Shown piece by piece: positions 29,900 to 38,382 of a stretch of DNA of 64,000 nucleotides; position 1 is the stretch's first letter, and each line of letters starts with the position of its first letter. The position numbers were made by a program, and so were the translations under genes. Source of the DNA: Sphingomonas corticis. Lineage in GTDB: Bacteria > Pseudomonadota > Alphaproteobacteria > Sphingomonadales > Sphingomonadaceae. The stretch is taken from contig NZ_JAAVJH010000001.1 of NCBI RefSeq assembly GCF_012035195.1, positions 310,001 through 374,000 on the forward strand, given 5' to 3'. A model generated the notes under the pieces. The model did not search any database and had not been told where the DNA came from. It was given only the letters and a program-made list of their open reading frames with translations.

Positions 29900-30382
29900 T
29901 CAACCATGATCGCGCAGCAGGCGACCCGCCTCGCGCTTCCAGTCGCGTTCCTTGATATGCTCGCGCTTGTCGTGCGCCTTGCGCCCCTTGGCCAGCGCCA
30001 GCTCCACCTTCGCCCTCCCCTGCCCGTTGAAATAGACCGTGAGCGGGACCAGCGTCATGCCTTCCCGCGCGACGGCGCCGTGCAGCTTGTTTATCTCGCG
30101 CTCGTGAAGCAGCAGTTTACGCGGGCGCTTGGGCTCGTGGTTGAAGCGGTTGCCGTGGCTGAATTCGGGGATGTTCGAATTGACCAGCCACACCTCGTCG
30201 CCCTTCACCTCGGCGTAGGACTCGGCGATCGATCCCTCGCCGAAGCGAAGGCTCTTCACCTCGGTGCCGGACAGGACGATCCCCGCCTCGTAGGTGGTGT
30301 CGATCGCATAGTCGAAGCGCGCGCGGCGGTTCTCGGCGACGATCTTCTTCTTGTCGAAGGTGGCGGGCTTGGGACGCGACAT
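29900..30382 (-). CDS. smpB: SsrA-binding protein SmpB
   Basis: 160 residues. [25 protein letters not shown] and the basic C-terminal tail [17 protein letters not shown] are all diagnostic. SmpB brings tmRNA to stalled ribosomes for trans-translation. No tmRNA gene is recognised in this window. Downstream of dapA on the same strand, separated by a short secreted-protein gene and a repeat-bearing gap. Confidence 0.97.
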   Translation of the reverse strand: MSRPKPATFDKKKIVAENRRARFDYAIDTTYEAGIVLSGTEVKSLRFGEGSIAESYAEVKGDEVWLVNSNIPEFSHGNRFNHEPKRPRKLLLHEREINKLHGAVAREGMTLVPLTVYFNGQGRAKVELALAKGRKAHDKREHIKERDWKREAGRLLRDHG

Positions 30383-30471
30383 GTCCGGGCGATGTAGGCG
30401 CGGGCGACGCCGGAGGCAAAGGGCGATCGTTACGATTGGGCGTGGAGGGCGGGCGCACCGGCGCGGCTGCC

Positions 30472-30545
30472 CTTCGACTTCGCTCAGGGCGAACGGATGA
30501 AGCGTCCGGGAACCCTGTTTCCGTTCGGGCTGAGCGAAGTCGAAG
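30472..30545. repeat. Inverted repeat upstream of smpB
   Basis: The 25-nt arm 30472-30496 matches the reverse complement of 30521-30545 at 23 of 25 positions, around a 24-nt loop. The core CTTCGACTTCGCTCAG is of the dispersed type seen in many sphingomonad genomes. It sits in the 181-bp gap before smpB and may be a REP-like element or terminator for the gene upstream. Confidence 0.8.
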
Positions 30546-30563
30546 CCCCTGCACGCGCACGGA

Positions 30564-30866
30564 TCAGAACGGCGTCTTCAGCCGCACCATCGCACGGTTA
30601 CTCGTGAACCCGCCGACGCCGGCCTGCTCCGCCTCCGCCGCCAGCTTCGTCCTCCCGCCGAAAATGCCGGTCTCCGCCTTCGGCAGCGCCGACGGATCGG
30701 CGGTAAAGCGGTCGGGCAGCGGGCGCAGCCGGAACGCCTCCTGCCCTTGCCCGCACACCACCAGCGAGCCATCTGCCGCGGCCGTGCCGCACGCCGGCAC
30801 GGGAGTGCGCGGCTTCTCCATCACCGGGCCGGCGACCGCAGCCTGCAGCATCGCCAGCACCAGCAT
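30564..30866 (-). CDS. Small secreted protein of unknown function
   Basis: 100 residues. A short hydrophobic start ([13 protein letters not shown]) looks like a signal peptide; the mature part has two Cys (PACG and VVCG) that may pair and a basic C-terminus. No family recognised. The start codon follows the dapA stop by one base, so it is co-transcribed with dapA. Not enough sequence to propose a role. Confidence 0.6.
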   Translation of the reverse strand: MLVLAMLQAAVAGPVMEKPRTPVPACGTAAADGSLVVCGQGQEAFRLRPLPDRFTADPSALPKAETGIFGGRTKLAAEAEQAGVGGFTSNRAMVRLKTPF

Positions 30867-30867
30867 C

Positions 30868-31749
30868 TCAGAGCCCGGCCCGCGCCAGCGCCGCGTCGAC
30901 CGCGGCGCGGCTCGCCTCTCCCGGCCAGGTCATCGGCAGCCGCAGGCCGTCGGGAAACCCGCGCCGAACCTTCGTCATGGCGTATTTGACCGGACCGGGC
31001 GACGCGTCGGTGAACATGGCGAGGTGCAGCGCGAAGAGGCGATCGTGCAGCGCCAGCGCCCCTGCGTTCTCCCCCGCCGCCCACGCCCGCTGGAACTCGG
31101 CGCACAGCCGCGGCGCGACGTTGGCGGTGACGGAGATGCAGCCGGTGCCCCCCATCGCGTTGAAGGCGAGCGCCGTCTCGTCGTTGCCCGACAGCTGCAC
31201 GAACCCCTCGCCGCAGCCGGCGCGCTGCTCCGTCACGCGCGCCAGCGATCCGGTCGCGTCCTTGATGCCGACGAACGTGTCGGGAAACGCGGCGACGATC
31301 CGCGCCACCGTGGCGGGCTGGATGTCGGTGACGGTGCGGCCGGGCACGTTGTAGAGCACGATCGGCAGGTCGCTGCCACGCGCTACCGCCTCGAAATGGC
31401 GGAAGATGCCTTCCTGCGACGGGCGGTTGTAATAGGGCGGCACCATCAGCGCGGCGTCCGCCCCGGCTTCCTTCGCCGCCGCCACGTTGGCGATGGCGAC
31501 GCGCGTGTCGTTCGATCCAGCACCCGCCAGCACCGGCACGCGCCCCTTCGCCTGGTCGACGCAGACGCGCACGATCGCGAACTGCTCCTCCTTCGTCAGC
31601 GTCGCCGCCTCGCCGGTGGTGCCGCACGGCACCAGCCCGGCAGACCCTTCGGCGATCTGCCACTCGACGAGGTCGCGATACGCTTTCTCGACGAACGCGC
31701 CCTCCGCATCGAACGGCGTGACGAGGGCGGGGATCGAACCTGAGAACAT
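30868..31749 (-). CDS. dapA: 4-hydroxy-tetrahydrodipicolinate synthase
   Basis: 293 residues. GTTGEAATL phosphate/keto-acid motif, YNVPGRT with the catalytic Tyr, and the Schiff-base Lys in FVGIKDATGS. It condenses pyruvate with aspartate semialdehyde in lysine and diaminopimelate synthesis. It is divergent from the lytic transglycosylase with 106 bp between starts. Confidence 0.95.
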   Translation of the reverse strand: MFSGSIPALVTPFDAEGAFVEKAYRDLVEWQIAEGSAGLVPCGTTGEAATLTKEEQFAIVRVCVDQAKGRVPVLAGAGSNDTRVAIANVAAAKEAGADAALMVPPYYNRPSQEGIFRHFEAVARGSDLPIVLYNVPGRTVTDIQPATVARIVAAFPDTFVGIKDATGSLARVTEQRAGCGEGFVQLSGNDETALAFNAMGGTGCISVTANVAPRLCAEFQRAWAAGENAGALALHDRLFALHLAMFTDASPGPVKYAMTKVRRGFPDGLRLPMTWPGEASRAAVDAALARAGL

Positions 31750-31855
31750 GGGTGTTGGACGCTCCGGACGCGGTGGAGGGCTTGGGGGACTGCGACGTGT
31801 TCAGGACAGATACGGGTTCGGTCGCTATCCTGTCCACCAGCGGCGACCAACAACG

Positions 31856-33853
31856 GTGAAAGCGGGCATCTTGATCGGATTGGTGACAGCGACGACCCTG
31901 GCGATGACGCTCGCCGGCAGCGCGGGCATGCAACAGGCGGCGGCGCCCGCCGCGGCCGCGCCCACCGCGCCTACTTATGTGACGGTGACGAACCCCGGCG
32001 GGATCGCGCAGGCGGTGGCACAGTGGAAAGTGCTGACGACGACGGATCAGCTGCCGTTCGACAGCTACGCCGGCTTCCTGATGCAGCACCCCGGCTGGCC
32101 CTCGCAGGCGGCGATCCGCCGCACCGCGGAGAAGAAGGCGGCGGACGGCACCGCCCCGCCCGCCAGTGTCGCCGCCTTCTGCCGGCGCCTGCCCCCGCTG
32201 ACCGGAGCCGGGGCGGTCGCGTGCGCCCGCGCGTTCCAGGCGACGGGCTCGCCGACCGAGGCGGCGACGGCCGCGCGCGGGGCGTGGCGATCGGGCAATC
32301 TGTCGGCGCAGGACGAGGCCGTCGTGCTGGGCAGCTTCGCCTCAGCGCTGACGCCGGCGGACCACGACCGCCGCATGGACGCGCTGCTGTGGCAGGGGGC
32401 GACGGGCGCGGCGGCGCGGCAGATCGCCTATGTCAGCCCATCGGCGCGCCCGCTGCTGGAAGCGCGGCTCGCCTTTCGCACCAACGCGCAGACCGCCTCC
32501 GCGCTGGCCGCCGCCAACGACGCCGCGGGCGCGCGCGACGCAGGCTACCTCGCCGACAAGGCAACGTGGCTTCGGGGCAGCGGCGCCTCGCCCAGCGCGC
32601 GATCCTGGCTGGCGCGCACCCGCACCGGCATGACCCCGCCGGGCAACGTCGAGAAGTTCTACGAGGTGCTGCTGGCCAACGCGCGCGGCGCGGCGGCGGA
32701 CGGGCAGTACCAGGCCGCCTACGACATCGCGCGACAGGTGGACGACGCCTATCCGGCAGGCACCGACGTCTCCACCAAGCCCTACGGCGAGCGCGACGAC
32801 TACACCAGCCTCGCCTGGCTGGCCGGCCAGATGGCGTTGACGAAGATCGCCCGCCCGGCGGACGCGATGGTGATGTTCGGCAAATACGCCGCTGCCAGCC
32901 AGTCGCCCCAGACCCGTGCCAAGGGCTTCTACTGGTCGGCGCGCGCGGCGGAGGCGGCGCGGCTGCCGACGGAGGCGGACGCGCTGTTCCGCCGTACCGC
33001 GGGCTATCGCGACCAGTTCTACGGCCAGCTCGCCAGCGAGCGTCTCGGCCGCGCGCTGGTCGGCCCGCCCCCGGTCGCCGCCGGGCTGATCGATCCCGCC
33101 GCGCGCCAGCGCTTCCACGCGCGCGAGGTGGTGCAGGCGGCCGTGTTCCTCGGCAACGCGGGCCAGTACCAGGACCAGACCGCTTTCGTGAAGCAGATCG
33201 CCGCGGACGCGACCGGCGACAGCGACCACCTGCTCGCCGACGAGCTGTCGCGGATCATCCGCCGGCCCGACCTCGGCGTGCTGGTGGGACGCAGCGCGAT
33301 GCAGAACGGGCTGACGGAGTATAGCGCCACCGCCTTCCCCACGGTCGCCGTCCCCGCCGCGCACGAGCCGTGGTGGACGATGATCCACGCCATCTCGCGC
33401 CAGGAAAGCCAGTTCGACCGCGCGGCGAGAAGCCCCGTGGGCGCGACCGGGCTGATGCAGCTGATGCCCGGTACCGCGCGGGAACAGGCGGGCAAGCTCG
33501 GCCTTCCCTACGATCAGCCGCGGCTGGCCACCGACACCGGCTACAACATCCAGCTCGGCTCGGCCTATTTCCAGCGCATCTTCGCCAGTTACGGCAGCTA
33601 CCCGCTCGCCATCGCGGCCTACAACGCAGGACCGGGTAACGTGAACAAGTGGCTGCGCGCCAACGGCGATCCGCGCACCGGGGCGGTCGACATGGTCGAC
33701 TGGATCGAGGCGATCCCATTCACGGAGACGCGCAACTACGTCCAGCGCGTGCTGGAGAACGCCGTCGTCTACGACCTGATGAACCCGCCGCGCGCCCGCA
33801 GCCGCGGGCCGGCCAACCTCAGCTGGTACATGGGCCGGGCGAAGAGGGGGTGA
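31856..33853 (+). CDS. Soluble lytic murein transglycosylase
   Basis: 665 residues from a GTG, chosen because it gives a good signal peptide (VKAGILIGLVTATTLAM...). Residues about 40-490 form an alpha-superhelical U/L region as in Slt70. The C-terminal SLT domain has the catalytic Glu in SRQESQFD, then GLMQLMPGTA and AAYNAGPGNV. It cleaves the glycan strand to give anhydro-muropeptides in the periplasm. Only 4 bp separate it from the GreB-like gene. Confidence 0.92.
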   Translation: MKAGILIGLVTATTLAMTLAGSAGMQQAAAPAAAAPTAPTYVTVTNPGGIAQAVAQWKVLTTTDQLPFDSYAGFLMQHPGWPSQAAIRRTAEKKAADGTAPPASVAAFCRRLPPLTGAGAVACARAFQATGSPTEAATAARGAWRSGNLSAQDEAVVLGSFASALTPADHDRRMDALLWQGATGAAARQIAYVSPSARPLLEARLAFRTNAQTASALAAANDAAGARDAGYLADKATWLRGSGASPSARSWLARTRTGMTPPGNVEKFYEVLLANARGAAADGQYQAAYDIARQVDDAYPAGTDVSTKPYGERDDYTSLAWLAGQMALTKIARPADAMVMFGKYAAASQSPQTRAKGFYWSARAAEAARLPTEADALFRRTAGYRDQFYGQLASERLGRALVGPPPVAAGLIDPAARQRFHAREVVQAAVFLGNAGQYQDQTAFVKQIAADATGDSDHLLADELSRIIRRPDLGVLVGRSAMQNGLTEYSATAFPTVAVPAAHEPWWTMIHAISRQESQFDRAARSPVGATGLMQLMPGTAREQAGKLGLPYDQPRLATDTGYNIQLGSAYFQRIFASYGSYPLAIAAYNAGPGNVNKWLRANGDPRTGAVDMVDWIEAIPFTETRNYVQRVLENAVVYDLMNPPRARSRGPANLSWYMGRAKRG

Positions 33854-33857
33854 GCGG

Positions 33858-34355
33858 ATGGATCGCCCCAATTACATCACCCCGGCGGGATACGCCGCAT
33901 TGCGGGCCGAATACGACCGGCTCCTCGCCACCGAGCGGCCTGCGCTGGTGGAAACGATCGCCTGGGCGGCGGGCAACGGCGACCGCAGCGAGAACGGTGA
34001 CTATATCTACGGACGCAAACGGTTGCGGGAGATCGACCGGCGGCTGGGCTTCCTGTCGCGCCGGATGAAGGCGGCCAAGGTCGTCGACCCGGCCCGGCAG
34101 GACGATCGCACGCGCATCTTCTTCGGCGCGACCGCGACGATCGCGGACGAGGACGACCGGCACCGCACGCTGACGCTGGTCGGCGACGACGAGGCGGACG
34201 CGGGCGCGGGCAAGGTGGGCTGGAACGCGCCGCTCGCGCGTGCGCTGCGGGGCGCCGCCGTGGGGGACGTGCGGCGGGTCGCGCTGCCCGCGGGCGAGAA
34301 GGAATATGAGGTGATGTCGATCGACTATCCCCCGGTTGCGGCCGACACGGCTTGA
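33858..34355 (+). CDS. Transcript cleavage factor, GreA/GreB family (GreB-like)
   Basis: 165 residues. The N-terminal coiled coil with the acidic tip GDRSENGDYIYGRKRLREID and the FKBP-like C-terminal domain are visible. IYGRKRLREIDRR fits GreB better than GreA. Gre factors reactivate backtracked RNA polymerase. It is tied to the transglycosylase gene by a 4-bp gap. Confidence 0.9.
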   Translation: MDRPNYITPAGYAALRAEYDRLLATERPALVETIAWAAGNGDRSENGDYIYGRKRLREIDRRLGFLSRRMKAAKVVDPARQDDRTRIFFGATATIADEDDRHRTLTLVGDDEADAGAGKVGWNAPLARALRGAAVGDVRRVALPAGEKEYEVMSIDYPPVAADTA

Positions 34356-34407
34356 TCTATGTTTTGCGTCGCCTCGGACTGGAGGCGATTGCGAAAGGAC
34401 ATGGACG

Positions 34408-34791
34408 ATGCCGATCCCAGCCAGCTGGTCGCCCCCGCTGCTCAGCCTCTTCCGCGCCGTTTTCGGCCTCGTCTTCCTCAGCCACGGCGTTTCGAAGTTC
34501 TTCGGCCTGCCGCCCTTTCCCATGCCGATGACCCCCTTGATGACGGTGGCGGGCGGGCTGGAACTGGTCGGCGGCGCGTTGCTGGTGCTCGGTCTCTTCA
34601 CGCGACCGGTGGCGTTCGTGCTGTCGGGGCAGATGGCGGTCGCCTACTTCATGGCGCATCTTCCCCACGGCTTCCTGCCGCTCGCCAATGGGGGTGAGGC
34701 GGCGATCCTCTACTGCTTCGCCTTCCTCTACCTCGCCGCAGCGGGTGGCGGATCGATCGCGCTCGATACGGCGCGCGTGCGCGCGCGCTGA
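34408..34791 (+). CDS. DoxX family membrane protein
   Basis: 127 residues, four hydrophobic segments. RAVFGLVFLSHGVSKF, GGLELVGGALLVLGLFTRP and YFMAHLPHGFLPLANGGE are typical of DoxX. AGGA upstream (34396-34399) supports the start at 34408. DoxX proteins are small inner-membrane proteins of uncertain role, sometimes linked to thiol-redox stress. Confidence 0.88.
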   Translation: MPIPASWSPPLLSLFRAVFGLVFLSHGVSKFFGLPPFPMPMTPLMTVAGGLELVGGALLVLGLFTRPVAFVLSGQMAVAYFMAHLPHGFLPLANGGEAAILYCFAFLYLAAAGGGSIALDTARVRAR

Positions 34792-34843
34792 CCGGGAACG
34801 GCGCGCGGCGGCGGTTCGTTGGGGTGGCGAAGGAGATGGGACC

Positions 34844-35083
34844 ATGGCGGAGAATCCCCGCACCACCACGGCGCGCGACCATGACGACAAGGATGTGATC
34901 GAGGGCATGATCCCCGCCGGCGACGCGGTGGCGGAGAGTGCAGGCGGCAATCTGCAGCGCGACATCGGCTCGCGTGCGGATCTGGGCCAGGTCGACGATC
35001 CCGACGGCACCGTCCGGCCGGAGAAGCAGGACGATATCGACAACGGTCAGGCCTATGACAGCAGCCGCGGCCCGAACCGCTGA
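34844..35083 (+). CDS. Acidic hydrophilic 79-residue protein
   Basis: 79 residues, strongly hydrophilic and Asp-rich with no hydrophobic core, likely disordered. AGGAG 8 nt upstream of the ATG supports translation. Contains VIEGMIPAGDAVAES and DIGSRADLGQVDDPDG. No family recognised, though similar small acidic proteins are often annotated as hypothetical in sphingomonads. It stands alone between the DoxX gene and the NYN gene. Confidence 0.65.
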   Translation: MAENPRTTTARDHDDKDVIEGMIPAGDAVAESAGGNLQRDIGSRADLGQVDDPDGTVRPEKQDDIDNGQAYDSSRGPNR

Positions 35084-35124
35084 TCGTGCATTGACGTCAT
35101 GACCGCGTGGGGGGAGGAAGCGTC

Positions 35125-35892
35125 ATGCCCGACGAGACTCCCTCCCGCAACGTCGCCCTGCTGATCGACGCCGACAACGCCTCCTGGCACGCGATCGACC
35201 CGGTGCTGACCGTCCTGGCCGAGCTGGGGACCGTCAACGTCCGCCGCGTCTACGGCAATTGGTCGAAGCCCGCGCTGACCGGCTGGCGTGACATGTCGAT
35301 CCGCCACGGCATCGAGCCGCAGCAGCAGTTCGACCTGACCAAGGGCAAGAACGCCACCGACATGAAGATGACGATCGACGCGATGGACCTGCTCTTCCGC
35401 GGCCGCGTCGAGGGCTTCGGGATCATGTCCTCGGACAGCGACTTCATGCCGATCGCCATGCGCATCCGGCAGGACGGCATTCCGGTCTACGGCTTCGGCA
35501 ACGCCAACACGCCGGAGGGTTTCCGCCAGGCCTGCACCCGCTTCATCGACGTCGCCGCGCTGCTGGCCGAAGCCACGCCCGCCGCCCCGGCGCGCCCGGT
35601 GAACGAGGACGTGCCGCTCGACGCCTCGCTGCCCCCCGCGATCGGGACCAAGCGCAAGGCGGGGGACGATCCCGAGCTGCTGAAGCTGCTGATCGACGCC
35701 TATGACGCGGTGAAGCATGATGCCAAGGGCTTCTCCAGCCTGTCCGCGGTCGGGCAGCTCGCCGCCAACCGCTCCAGCTTCGACGCGCGCAACTACGGCT
35801 TCAAGCGCCTGTCCGACCTGATCGAATCGCTCCCCGCCTTCCAGACCGAGCGGCGCGAGGACGGGCAGATCTTCGTGAAGCGCGTGCGGTGA
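35125..35892 (+). CDS. NYN (LabA-like) nuclease domain with OST-HTH/LOTUS domain
   Basis: 255 residues; GGAGGAAG upstream fixes the start. The NYN domain (about 5-150) has the acidic residues ALLIDADNASW, KNATDMKMTIDAMD and SSDSDFMPIA expected of a PIN-like metal-dependent nuclease. Residues about 180-255 (LLKLLIDAYDAV..., then NYGFKRLSDLIESLPAF) form an OST-HTH (LOTUS) RNA-binding domain. By family knowledge this is an RNase-like protein; the target is unknown. Monocistronic. Confidence 0.88.
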   Translation: MPDETPSRNVALLIDADNASWHAIDPVLTVLAELGTVNVRRVYGNWSKPALTGWRDMSIRHGIEPQQQFDLTKGKNATDMKMTIDAMDLLFRGRVEGFGIMSSDSDFMPIAMRIRQDGIPVYGFGNANTPEGFRQACTRFIDVAALLAEATPAAPARPVNEDVPLDASLPPAIGTKRKAGDDPELLKLLIDAYDAVKHDAKGFSSLSAVGQLAANRSSFDARNYGFKRLSDLIESLPAFQTERREDGQIFVKRVR

Positions 35893-35932
35893 TGCCCTTC
35901 CGGCGCACGGCGGCGGATGTTAGATTGTCGCC

Positions 35933-36490
35933 ATGACGGCGCATGAACGGCTCCCGGGCAAGTACGACCTGCGCGTGGCGGACTACGCCATGCTTGCCGA
36001 AGCCGGTGCCTTCGGCGATCGCCGGACCGAGTTGATCGACGGGGACGTGATCGTCACGACGCCGGAGTTCAGGCCGCACGCCTTTCTTCGCGACGAACTT
36101 CACTTCCGGCTGCGCACGCGGCTCGAGGGACTTTCGTCGGACCTTTTCGCCACGAGCGGCAGCGTGGCCCTGTCCGAAACGACCATGCCGCAGCCCGACA
36201 TCGTCCTGACGAGCGAACCGCGCGGCGAAGGTCCGATACCCGTCCTCTCGGTGGCCCTGCTGGTCGAGGTGTCGTCCACCACCGTGGACCGCGACCTCGG
36301 CCTCAAGCAACGGCTCTACGCCGCCGCCGGCATCCCCGAATACTGGATCGTCGACCTGCCCGCGGCGACCATCCGCCAGTTCTGGTCGCCCGCCGACGGC
36401 GCCTATGGCGAACAGCGCGAGGTCGCGTTCGGCGGCGACCTCTCCGCCGCGACCATCCCCGGCCTCATCGTGGCGACGACGGGCCTGTGA
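35933..36490 (+). CDS. Uma2 family (DUF820) endonuclease-like protein
   Basis: 185 residues. YDLRVADYAMLAEAG, RTELIDGDVI, MPQPDIVL, LLVEVSSTT and LKQRLYAAAGIPEYWIVD are the family blocks. The D...E-x-S arrangement is a PD-(D/E)xK-like core. Uma2 proteins are widespread and their biological role is largely unknown. The 3' end overlaps the convergent hypothetical gene by 26 bp. Confidence 0.88.
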   Translation: MTAHERLPGKYDLRVADYAMLAEAGAFGDRRTELIDGDVIVTTPEFRPHAFLRDELHFRLRTRLEGLSSDLFATSGSVALSETTMPQPDIVLTSEPRGEGPIPVLSVALLVEVSSTTVDRDLGLKQRLYAAAGIPEYWIVDLPAATIRQFWSPADGAYGEQREVAFGGDLSAATIPGLIVATTGL

Positions 36491-36968
36491 CCCGCCAGTA
36501 GGCGAACACCTCGTCCTGCAACCCGCGGATCAACTCCGCCGCGGCCGTGCCGGTCCACGGCCCCGCATAATCGCCCTTGGCCGCGCCGGTCCACCAGCCC
36601 TGCCCCGGCAGCCGGTCCGACTCGCGCACCACCAGCACCGCCAGCCCCGGCTCTCCCGCCGCCGCCCCCGTGGTGTCGATCGCGTCGAGCGTGCGGCACA
36701 AGGTCCGCATCTTCGGCCGGGTGAAGCGATGCCCCAGCGCCAATAGCGCCTCGCTGTAGCTCAATGCCCGCCCCTCGCGCGCCGCGGCGAGCAGCAGGTC
36801 GCGCACGCGCGCCACGTCGGCGATCGAACCCGGCCCCGTCGGCGCGTCGAGTCCGTTCGCCACCAGCCAGCCGGCGAGGTCGCCCGACGCCGCCCGCCGC
36901 GCCGACATCAGGCGGGGGCGTGCGCGCAGGCGCGGCGGAAGGGTCGGCTCGTCATGCCGGGTTCTCAT
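36465..36968 (-). CDS. Hypothetical protein in chemoreceptor operon
   Basis: 167 residues from the ATG at 36968, which overlaps the chemoreceptor stop by 17 bp; 36908 is an alternative start giving 147 residues. It has a basic Arg-rich N-terminus, then a mixed alpha/beta body with [22 protein letters not shown] residues in the middle and [14 protein letters not shown] near the C-terminus. No signal peptide or membrane segment. I do not recognise the family. Confidence 0.65.
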   Translation of the reverse strand: MRTRHDEPTLPPRLRARPRLMSARRAASGDLAGWLVANGLDAPTGPGSIADVARVRDLLLAAAREGRALSYSEALLALGHRFTRPKMRTLCRTLDAIDTTGAAAGEPGLAVLVVRESDRLPGQGWWTGAAKGDYAGPWTGTAAAELIRGLQDEVFAYWRVTGPSSPR

Positions 36969-38346
36969 ACGCCAGCGTCACGATCCCCCAAAGCGCGTTT
37001 CCGAAGCGCACCGGCGCCACCACCTGCTTCAGCAGCAGCACGCCGCCCGCCGCCAGCGGGCGGCGATAGGCCTTCACGTGGAACGGCAGGTCCGCGCGCG
37101 TCTCGCTCACCTGTCCCGGATGGCCGTGCATCAGCCCCTGTCGCGAATATTCCGCGTTCCATTCCGGCTGGCCCGGCCGCTGCGGCAGCGCACGCTCCGG
37201 CATGGGCACGGCGCCGAACTGGTTGCGGTCCATCAGCGTCATGCCGAAGAAGCCGGGCAGCGAGCGCGCGCGTTCCTGGTGCGGGCGGAACGCCGGGATG
37301 ACCACCGCCTGGCTGGGATGCGTGAACTGCGGCGGGTCGCTGCCGACGATCGGCGCGTAGTGATCGCTCATCAACTGCGCCACGGTCACGTCGCCGCGCG
37401 CGATCGCGGCGTCGACGGTGGCGGTCACCTCCGTCACCACGTCGAGGACGAAGCGGATGTAGGGCGAGTCGGGGATCTCGACGCCGCTCTGCGCGATCAT
37501 CTGCAACAGGCCGTTGGTGTCGTCGCTGACCCCGGCGACGCGGTGCGACAGCCGCTGGAGCCCGGCGGCGTTGTCGCTCGACGTGCTGGACAGCGCCTCC
37601 AGCCCGCCGCGGACGTGGCCGACCGCGGACACCATCGAATCGATCCGGTCGGCCACCGTCTGGCTGTTCGCCGACAGTGCCGCGATCAGCGAGGAGAGCC
37701 GGCCCACCAGCGTCTCGATGTCGCGCGCGCCGCGATGCGCCGACTGCGCCTTGGCGACGCCGTCGCCGATATGGCCAAGCATCTCCTCCGCCTCGCCCGT
37801 CAGCGCGCCGATCGACCGCTCGATCCGCTGCGTCGCCGCGGCCGTCTCGCTCGCCAGCTTCTTCACCTCGCTCGCCACCACCGCGAAGCCGCGCCCGGCG
37901 TCGCCGGCGCGGGCGGCCTCGATCGTGGCGTTGAGCGCGAGGAGGTTCGTCTGCTGTGCGATCGTGTGGATCGCGGCGGTGACGCGCCCCACCTCTTCCA
38001 GCGCGACGTTGAACGCGCCCAGCCCCTCGTGGATGCGGCTGACCTCGGCGATCAGCTCCACCACGTCCATCGTCGCCGCGCCCAGCTGCGCGCTGGAATC
38101 GGCGATCACGCCATGCGCCGCCGCGCTAGTGTCGCGCGCCTCGCTCGCGGCATGGGCGACGTTCTGCACGTCGCCGTCCAGCATCGTCACGCGCGCGCCG
38201 ACCTGCTCGATCGTCCCGGCCTGCTCGGTCACGCGGGTCGCCAGTTCGGCGATATCGGCCTGGAGATCGAGCGTCCGGATGCCCAGTTCGCCGGCGACCG
38301 CAGCGGAGCGGACGACGGTTTTCTCTATGGGAATCGGCTGGTTCAT
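36952..38346 (-). CDS. Soluble methyl-accepting chemotaxis protein with C-terminal sensor region
   Basis: 464 residues and no membrane segment. The signalling coiled coil comes first (about 15-290), with the universal hairpin tip [22 protein letters not shown]-terminal region (about 290-464; [17 protein letters not shown]..., [16 protein letters not shown]) would be the sensor. This reversed order is that of cytoplasmic chemoreceptors. No other che or flagellar gene is in the window. It follows the acetyltransferase gene by 36 bp and overlaps the downstream hypothetical gene. Confidence 0.88.
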   Translation of the reverse strand: MNQPIPIEKTVVRSAAVAGELGIRTLDLQADIAELATRVTEQAGTIEQVGARVTMLDGDVQNVAHAASEARDTSAAAHGVIADSSAQLGAATMDVVELIAEVSRIHEGLGAFNVALEEVGRVTAAIHTIAQQTNLLALNATIEAARAGDAGRGFAVVASEVKKLASETAAATQRIERSIGALTGEAEEMLGHIGDGVAKAQSAHRGARDIETLVGRLSSLIAALSANSQTVADRIDSMVSAVGHVRGGLEALSSTSSDNAAGLQRLSHRVAGVSDDTNGLLQMIAQSGVEIPDSPYIRFVLDVVTEVTATVDAAIARGDVTVAQLMSDHYAPIVGSDPPQFTHPSQAVVIPAFRPHQERARSLPGFFGMTLMDRNQFGAVPMPERALPQRPGQPEWNAEYSRQGLMHGHPGQVSETRADLPFHVKAYRRPLAAGGVLLLKQVVAPVRFGNALWGIVTLAYENPA

Positions 38347-38382
38347 GGTCGCGCAGCTATCACGCGCATCGTTAACGGACGG

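Noticed and set aside
26804..30397. A 1197-codon plus-strand open frame across cckA, the M13 peptidase, DUF2062 and smpB
   Set aside because: Same reason; all four minus-strand genes have clear family motifs.
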